DNA from: Planctomycetaceae bacterium
Lineage (GTDB): Bacteria; Planctomycetota; Planctomycetia; Pirellulales; Thermoguttaceae
DNA length: 11,438 bases
Assembly: GCA_031254675.1 (NCBI GenBank)
Contig: JAIRTV010000229.1
Coordinates: forward strand, 1-11,438
Reading direction: 5' to 3'
The translations under genes and the position numbers were made by a program. Shown here in pieces: positions 7,090-11,438 of the stretch (position 1 is its first letter; each line of letters opens with the position of its first letter). The notes under the pieces were generated by a model that saw only the letters and a program-made list of their open reading frames with translations, did not search any database and was not told the origin of the DNA.

Positions 7090-7306
7090 CTGCGTTTGTC
7101 CACGAACCTTGAAATCATTTAATTTTTCGGTACGACAATAAAATTGGGGACAATTTTAGGAAGCGCAACAAGCAACGAAGAGGGTTATCGCTTTTAGTAA
7201 TGTTCAAAAAACGACAAAATTGTCCCAAAAACGTGTATTGCTGGTAAAGCTGGAACAAAAATAAAGCTTCATCTTGAATTTCTCGAAGGTTCGTGGACAA
7301 GCACAG
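7090..7306. mobile_element. MITE-like element with terminal inverted repeats
   Basis: The ends 7090-7110 and 7286-7306 are 21-base inverted repeats matching at 19 positions, with a perfect 15-base core TTGTCCACGAACCTT (7096-7110). Both ends are directly followed on the outside by CAAA (7086-7089 and 7307-7310), which fits a 4-base target duplication. Nested inside are GGGACAATTTT / AAAATTGTCCC (7147-7157 and 7216-7226) and AAGCG / CGCTT (7161-7165 and 7189-7193), so the whole 217 bases could fold into one long branched hairpin. No transposase is coded; a 64-codon minus-strand frame spans it but is likely a by-product. It sits between two accessory ORFs. Confidence 0.5.
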
Positions 7307-7337
7307 CAAACCATATGACAGAATTGTTTAACGTCAT

Positions 7338-7760
7338 TCAAGAATCGCACAACTTGTTTATCTCCTCTATTGTTTCTTGTGCGGTTTTTTGTACTTCGGG
7401 ATCGTGATGTTGCAGGTAGGTGTCTAATATAGGAATCATTGAATTATCGCAAGAGTTACCCAGTAGAGAAATTATCATTATTATTTGTCCTTGAATTTTT
7501 CTTGAAGGTAATAATTTTGATAATTTTATCCAATTTGCTTTTACATATCTTCTTTCTGTTATGAGAAAAAATGTATCAATAATTTCCTCAATAATTTTCT
7601 CATCTGATTCTATCAAAGCAACATCTAATAATTGATTTACATACTCAGTTGCCTGTTCATCGTCAATGATATTTTCTTTATCAAATCTAAATAAATCTCC
7701 TAAATGTTGAATTTCCTGAATTTTTAGAGCAGCCCCGTAGAATTTTTGTTCAAAGATCAA
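7338..7760 (-). CDS. HEAT-like alpha-helical hypothetical protein
   Basis: Small soluble protein built of acidic amphipathic helices. The last part, PILDTYLQHHDPEVQKTAQETIEEI, has the look of a HEAT repeat (a proline-initiated helix, then D-P-E-V), and the middle (LLDVALIESDEKIIEEIIDTF) fits an earlier one. Small HEAT-like proteins of this sort are sometimes immunity proteins against contact-dependent toxins, but no toxin gene is present, so this is only a possibility. The frame starts at TTG 7799, but that codon and those after it lie inside the csrA terminator hairpin, so I chose the next start, TTG 7760 (140 residues). No ribosome binding site or promoter fits between the hairpin and the start. 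The gene may have lost its original 5' end. Confidence 0.5.
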   Translation of the reverse strand: MIFEQKFYGAALKIQEIQHLGDLFRFDKENIIDDEQATEYVNQLLDVALIESDEKIIEEIIDTFFLITERRYVKANWIKLSKLLPSRKIQGQIIMIISLLGNSCDNSMIPILDTYLQHHDPEVQKTAQETIEEINKLCDS

Positions 7761-7787
7761 CCCAAATTGAGCAGCCTTGCAATAAAC

Positions 7788-7825
7788 AAAGGTGGGCAAT
7801 GTTCACCGAAACATTGCCCACCTTT
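7788..7825 (-). terminator. csrA terminator, 16-bp perfect hairpin
   Basis: AAAGGTGGGCAATGTT (7788-7803) and its exact complement (7810-7825) flank a six-base loop. Read from csrA (minus strand) the stem is followed by TTTGTTTATT; on the plus strand by TTTTGATTTT. It therefore could work in both directions. It lies 75 bases after the csrA stop codon. Confidence 0.75.
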
Positions 7826-7899
7826 TGATTTTAGATACCAATAATTCCAAAAGATGAAAGAATTAGGTAAATTTCACTGAGTAGATACAATAATTATTT

Positions 7900-8232
7900 T
7901 TATTGAGTGATAATATCCACAATTCCACTACCAAAATGAATATCAATATCAACCGGTAAACCTTTATTTTTACGCGATTTGATTTGTTTTTCCAGTGGTG
8001 CGGCATATTTTTGATTTTTTTTCGATGAGGCGGTTTGTTCCGATAATTCGTCTTTTGGCAGTTCTTGTTTTCCCCGCGCAATCGTCTCGTAAATCTCCTG
8101 ACGATGAACAGGAATATCCGACGGCGCCTGAATACCCAACCGAACACGATCACCCCGAACATCAACAATTGTTATAACAATATTGTCGCCAATATGAATA
8201 CTTTCATCTCGATATCTTGAAAGAACCAACAT
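7900..8232 (-). CDS. csrA: carbon storage regulator CsrA, C-terminally extended
   Basis: Dimeric RNA-binding regulator that binds GGA motifs near ribosome binding sites to alter translation and mRNA decay. Seen: MLVLSRYRDESIHIGDNIVI (1-20), the first beta strands; VRLGIQAP (30-37); VHRQEIYETI (42-51), with the RNA-contacting R44 in its canonical place. The core ends near residue 58. A further 52 residues follow: a polar, Lys/Glu/Ser-rich linker (59-91) and a tail PVDIDIHFGSGIVDIITQ (93-110). Typical CsrA has 60-75 residues, so the tail is odd. ATG 8232 has AAGGAG seven bases upstream, the best ribosome binding site in the window; the longer frame to 8295 lacks support. It is monocistronic, with its own terminator. 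FliW and flagellar genes, its usual neighbours in many phyla, are absent. Confidence 0.92.
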   Translation of the reverse strand: MLVLSRYRDESIHIGDNIVITIVDVRGDRVRLGIQAPSDIPVHRQEIYETIARGKQELPKDELSEQTASSKKNQKYAAPLEKQIKSRKNKGLPVDIDIHFGSGIVDIITQ

Positions 8233-8239
8233 GTTTATT

Positions 8240-8245
8240 CTCCTT
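8240..8245 (-). promoter_or_regulatory. csrA Shine-Dalgarno AAGGAG
   Basis: AAGGAG on the minus strand, seven bases before ATG 8232, decides the csrA start. It also contains the GGA core bound by CsrA itself, so autoregulation by blocking its own ribosome binding site is possible, as known for other CsrA proteins. Confidence 0.7.
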
Positions 8246-8349
8246 AAATCTATTATTTTGTCTCTTACTTTCTTACAAAAATATTTTCCGACCACTCCCT
8301 GATTTTATTACGTCATCAGCAACAAAGAGTCATCGTTTAAAAATACATT

Positions 8350-8547
8350 TTAAAATATAATTTTCAAAAAATTCTGATATTTTATATTTTCGTCATCTCC
8401 CATAAATAGATTGAGTGAAATAAGCAAAAAAGAGAAAATAGAAAAAATACGTATTGTTGCCCTAATCGTCATAAAAGTTTTCGTGTGATCTTGAAATTGG
8501 TGTTTGTGTTGTTCAAAATACTTTTGGGGTTGCGAATTTTTTATCAT
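8350..8547 (-). CDS. doubtful small ORF with one hydrophobic segment
   Basis: A 65-codon frame from ATG 8547 has a polar, His/Gln-rich start and then one hydrophobic stretch (IRIFSIFSFLLISLNLF, about residues 32-48), a pattern seen in single-pass membrane peptides. There is no ribosome binding site and no recognisable family. In DNA this AT-rich, such a frame can arise by chance. Confidence 0.18.
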   Translation of the reverse strand: MIKNSQPQKYFEQHKHQFQDHTKTFMTIRATIRIFSIFSFLLISLNLFMGDDENIKYQNFLKIIF

Positions 8548-8678
8548 TTGGTATTCTAAATATTCTAAATCTAAAATGGTATTTTGAAAAGCGTTTTATG
8601 CCGTAACGGGTTGCGGTGTCGTTTGAATTTCCCTTCAATCTGTTTGGTTCCAAAGGAAGAACCACTAAATCTAAAATC

Positions 8679-10478
8679 ATGTCAGAACATAACCTTCAAA
8701 ACAATCTTGAACACCAACCTCAACACAAAACCGAACAGGAACACGAAGCACAACCAACAAAAAAATTGATTCCTGTTGCTATTGCCCTTGTCTTAATTCT
8801 GGCTTTGTATGGATGTCTTGCTTGGCAAGGTTTACCGCAAAAATGGACGGAAATGGCGAACACAACTCACCATGATTCAGAACACGACACCACCGAACAA
8901 CAGCCAAACGAACATCACCAAGCCCTCAGCTCTCAACAACTCTCAACCTCAACCCAAGAATCTCAAAATTTTCACGAGACCAATCTCGATCATGGAAATT
9001 CCGAAAAAGCGGAAGCACCACATCATCCTCCTTATATTATGGTTGCGCCGTTTGCGATATTGTTGCTGAGTATTGCGTTTTTGCCGTTACATCCGGTTGC
9101 GGCAAGATTTTGGGAAAGTAATACGAACAAATTTCTTGTTGCGTTTGGACTTGGAGTGATTACATTACTTTATTATTTTTTCGCTTGCAATTTTCCGGTG
9201 GAATTACATTGGCCGGGGCATGCGGTGATTGAACCTTCTTCGGGTGGTTTTCAGTTTCAGATTGCCAAAGCGGTTTTTATCAACGCCATTTTGAACGAAT
9301 TTATTCCGTTTATTGTTCTGCTTTTTTCTCTTTTCACAATTACAGGCGGTATTCGAATCGAGGGCGATTTGAAAGCAAGCCCGTTTATCAATTCGATCAT
9401 TCTTTTAATTGGAGCGGTGTTGGCAAGTTTTGTCGGAACAACCGGAGCTGCCATGCTTTTGATTCGGCTTTTGTTGGAAACCAACAAACAACGAAAGTAC
9501 AAAGTTCACACCGTTATTATGTTTATTTTTTGCGTTTGCAATTGTGGTGGCTGTTTAACGCCGCTTGGTGATCCTCCGTTGTTTCTTGGTTATTTGCGGG
9601 GGATTGCGTTTTCGTGGACATTGTTTGCTCTTTGGCCTGCGTGGTTATTTGTCAACTTGATATTGATTGGATTCTATTTTCTTTGGGACACGGTTTGGTA
9701 TTATCCTAAGGAACCGCAAGAAAATAAACTTGCGGATTTACAAGAGCAAACCGCTCTCAAAATTACTGGATATTTGCTGAATATTCCGTTGCTCGTCGGA
9801 GTGGTTTGTGCGGTGATGTTCCTTGACCCAGGCAAAGCAATTCCGGGAACAGATTGGCATCCTTGGAGTTATTTGCGTGAAGCGGTTCAATTGGGTCTTG
9901 CTGCGTTGTCGTTGTTTTTGGGCAGCCGCGAAATACGTTTCAAAAATGCGTTCAACTTCCTGGCAATCGGCGAAGTTGCGGCGTTGTTTTTTGGTATTTT
10001 TATTTGTATGCAGGCTCCGCTTCAGATTTTGAATTATGAGGGCAAAAATATTGTTGCGCGTGTTGAACAACAAACCGGTATTGAAAAAACGAAGTTATTT
10101 TTCTGGGCAACCGGAACACTGAGTTCGGTACTCGATAACGCTCCAACTTATGTCGTCTTTTTTGAAACGGCAAGATCGTTATCGCCTGATAGTGTGGAGG
10201 AGTTGCAAAATGATCCTGAGTGGCGGGAACAATACGACAACGGTCAATTGGTTGCGGTTGGTAAAAACGGTTTTATTGATTATCATCTTTTGGTTGCGGT
10301 GGCGTTGGGGGCGGTGTTTATGGGATCAATGACTTATATCGGCAACGGTCCCAATTTTATGGTCAAAGCCATTGCGGAACAATCCGGTGTTAAAATGCCT
10401 AGTTTTCTGGGATACATGGTTTATAGTTGTTTGATTTTGTTACCGTTGCTGATTATTATGACGTTGTTGTTCCTTTAA
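8679..10478 (+). CDS. Na+/H+ antiporter, ion transporter superfamily (CitMHS_2/NhaD-like)
   Basis: Polytopic inner-membrane carrier, probably a sodium:proton antiporter; a carboxylate substrate is the alternative because relatives were first labelled as citrate transporters. Seen in 599 residues from ATG 8679: one N-terminal membrane helix (31-49), a His-rich linker (61-119, nine His), then about twelve helices. Conserved motifs include NEFIPF (206-211), VGTTGAAMLLIR (252-263) and, in the first re-entrant half, NCGGCLTPLGDPPLFLGYLRG (starting at 288); the second half has DNAPTYVVFFE (486-496) and GSMTYIGNGPNFMVKAIAE (starting at 549). The two Asn/Gly/Pro-rich motifs are the expected pseudo-symmetric transport sites. 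A GTG at 8616 would add 21 residues (MSFEFPFNLF...). Neither start has a well-placed Shine-Dalgarno, so the N-terminus is uncertain. No partner subunits flank it. Confidence 0.82.
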   Translation: MSEHNLQNNLEHQPQHKTEQEHEAQPTKKLIPVAIALVLILALYGCLAWQGLPQKWTEMANTTHHDSEHDTTEQQPNEHHQALSSQQLSTSTQESQNFHETNLDHGNSEKAEAPHHPPYIMVAPFAILLLSIAFLPLHPVAARFWESNTNKFLVAFGLGVITLLYYFFACNFPVELHWPGHAVIEPSSGGFQFQIAKAVFINAILNEFIPFIVLLFSLFTITGGIRIEGDLKASPFINSIILLIGAVLASFVGTTGAAMLLIRLLLETNKQRKYKVHTVIMFIFCVCNCGGCLTPLGDPPLFLGYLRGIAFSWTLFALWPAWLFVNLILIGFYFLWDTVWYYPKEPQENKLADLQEQTALKITGYLLNIPLLVGVVCAVMFLDPGKAIPGTDWHPWSYLREAVQLGLAALSLFLGSREIRFKNAFNFLAIGEVAALFFGIFICMQAPLQILNYEGKNIVARVEQQTGIEKTKLFFWATGTLSSVLDNAPTYVVFFETARSLSPDSVEELQNDPEWREQYDNGQLVAVGKNGFIDYHLLVAVALGAVFMGSMTYIGNGPNFMVKAIAEQSGVKMPSFLGYMVYSCLILLPLLIIMTLLFL

Positions 10479-10515
10479 CGGTTTATCGTTTTGGGAAAGG
10501 ACAAAAATGGCAACA

Positions 10516-10567
10516 TGACAATGATGATTGACAATGATGATTGACAATGATGCATGACAATGATGAT
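10516..10567 (+). repeat. 13-bp tandem repeat, four copies
   Basis: Units TGACAATGATGAT at 10516-10528, 10529-10541 and 10555-10567 are identical; the third unit (10542-10554) ends in CA instead of AT. It starts 37 bases after the antiporter stop. Because 13 is not a multiple of three and no frame is used here, it is a non-coding minisatellite, likely variable in copy number. Confidence 0.85.
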
Positions 10568-10572
10568 TGTCC

Positions 10573-10587
10573 AAGTAACGGTTACTT
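10573..10587. promoter_or_regulatory. palindrome upstream of eda (possible operator)
   Basis: AAGTAAC-G-GTTACTT is a perfect palindrome with 7-base arms around one G, 50 bases before the eda start. The position suits a repressor or activator site. As RNA it would make only a five-pair hairpin, and TTTTGATTG after it makes a weak terminator for the antiporter the alternative. I do not recognise a specific regulator. Confidence 0.3.
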
Positions 10588-10637
10588 TTGATTGATGTTT
10601 TTCCTTTTTTTGAACTTTTACGGTTCTTCACACGATA

Positions 10638-11279
10638 ATGCCTACTATTTTTGAAACGTTTGAAAAATACCGAGTTATTCCGGTGATTGCTCTTGACGAC
10701 ATTTCGGCGGTTTTACCGTTGGCGGATGCCTTGCTTGAAGGTGGTTTGCCGTTGGCGGAAATTACGTTTCGGACGCGAATTGCAGCGGAAGCGATTCACA
10801 CTCTTATCGAGAAGCGTCCAGAACTTTGTGTTGGTGCTGGTACGGTGTTGACGCCAACCAATATTCACGACGCTATTCATGCCGGTGCGAAATTCGGTGT
10901 GGCTCCGGGATTGAACGCCGAAACAATTGATTTGGCGGAATCGTTGGAATGGGCGTTTGTTCCCGGAGTTTGCACACCGAGCGAGATTGAATCGGCGTTG
11001 GCAATGAATTTTACCGTACTGAAATTTTTTCCGGCAGGAGCTATGGGCGGAATTTCAATGCTCAAAGCGCTTTCCGCTCCTTATTCTCACACTGGAGTCC
11101 GGTTCATTCCAACCGGCGGAATTTCCGAATCGAATTTAGCAGAATATCTGGCTGTTCCAACCGTGTTGGCTTGTGGCGGAACATGGATTGCTTCCAAAAC
11201 AGATATTGCCGAAAAAAATTGGCAACAAATCAAACAACGTTGCCAACGAGTTCAAGAAATAGTTGCCAACTTGAAATAA
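10638..11279 (+). CDS. eda: KDPG/KHG aldolase
   Basis: Class I aldolase that splits 2-keto-3-deoxy-6-phosphogluconate into pyruvate and glyceraldehyde-3-phosphate (Entner-Doudoroff pathway or uronate breakdown); it may also act on 4-hydroxy-2-oxoglutarate. Seen in 213 residues, the normal length: E41 and R45 in LAEITFRT, VGAGTVL (65-71), FGVAPGL (86-92), FVPGVCTPSE (107-116), the Schiff-base lysine K129 in VLKFFPAG, and the phosphate loop FIPTGGI (156-162). All catalytic positions are in place. ATG 10638 is the first start and matches the family; no Shine-Dalgarno precedes it. No edd, kdgK or uronate genes are adjacent, so the metabolic route it serves cannot be read from this window. Confidence 0.93.
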   Translation: MPTIFETFEKYRVIPVIALDDISAVLPLADALLEGGLPLAEITFRTRIAAEAIHTLIEKRPELCVGAGTVLTPTNIHDAIHAGAKFGVAPGLNAETIDLAESLEWAFVPGVCTPSEIESALAMNFTVLKFFPAGAMGGISMLKALSAPYSHTGVRFIPTGGISESNLAEYLAVPTVLACGGTWIASKTDIAEKNWQQIKQRCQRVQEIVANLK

Positions 11280-11438
11280 TAGACTTTATTCTTTAACTTC
11301 TCTATCCTCAAAAACACTTACCGAAATCGACGGAAAAGACATCACATTCGGACAACTTTCGTCTGTGCTATCACAAACCACGAATTAAAAATACAAAAAA
11401 GTTAGAGAAAAGGCTAATGGGAAAGAGTTGAGAATTTT

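Larger units (their letters stand above)
8233..8678. other. divergent intergenic region csrA / antiporter
   Basis: This very AT-rich spacer between divergent genes must hold both promoters, but none stands out. It contains a 9-base tandem repeat TATTCTAAA (8552-8560 and 8561-8569), and CTAAATCTAAAAT occurs twice, at 8565-8577 and 8665-8677, the second copy just before ATG 8679. A possible small minus-strand ORF inside is listed separately. Confidence 0.4.

Noticed and set aside
7115..7309. 64-codon minus-strand frame inside the MITE-like element
   Set aside because: Its ends nearly coincide with the inverted repeats, it has no ribosome binding site, and repeat DNA of this kind often leaves an accidental open frame.
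11281..11386. Coding-like stretch after eda (TLTEIDGKDITFGQLSSVLS...) ending in TAA
   Set aside because: It reads like a protein C-terminus, but no start codon exists between the eda stop and this stretch; it is too short to call a gene or an identified pseudogene.

Overview
The window looks like chromosomal DNA of an AT-rich member of the Planctomycetota. The strongest sign is the first complete gene, a DUF1559 protein with the pseudopilin N-terminus and the C-terminal H-X9-DG motif, a family greatly expanded in that phylum. The low G+C, the weak or absent Shine-Dalgarno sites before most genes and several non-ATG starts are compatible with this. A narrower placement (for example a gut or anaerobic lineage) would be guesswork.

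Layout. (1) 1-2580, plus strand: a 12-G tract, the DUF1559 pseudopilin-like gene, a short frameshifted remnant that reads like histidinol-phosphate aminotransferase (hisC), and an intact cysteine-desulfurase-family gene. (2) 2581-3156: a gene-free gap with a good minus-strand terminator hairpin and possibly a small RNA. (3) 3157-6082, minus strand: a GspF/PilC-type inner-membrane protein, a DUF58 (von Willebrand A) protein and a ZIP metal transporter, read in that order. (4) 6083-7800: an accessory-looking stretch with two orphan small plus-strand ORFs, a 217-bp element with terminal inverted repeats that resembles a MITE, and a minus-strand HEAT-like helical protein whose 5' end runs into a terminator. 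(5) 7788-8232, minus strand: csrA with a strong ribosome binding site, an unusually long C-terminal tail and a perfect 16-bp terminator hairpin. (6) 8233-11279, plus strand: an ion-transporter-superfamily (NhaD/CitMHS-like) Na+/H+ antiporter with a His-rich linker, four copies of a 13-bp tandem repeat, and a KDPG/KHG aldolase (eda).

How the genes fit together. I see no single pathway. DUF1559 and GspF-like proteins both belong to the type IV pilin/type II secretion world, but they lie 4 kb apart on opposite strands. The two transporters handle different ions. CsrA is a global post-transcriptional regulator whose targets cannot be read from this window.

I did not find a convincing new multi-gene system. 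The items most worth a second look are the MITE-like element, the hisC remnant, the minus-strand hairpin region at 2791-2940 and the extended CsrA.
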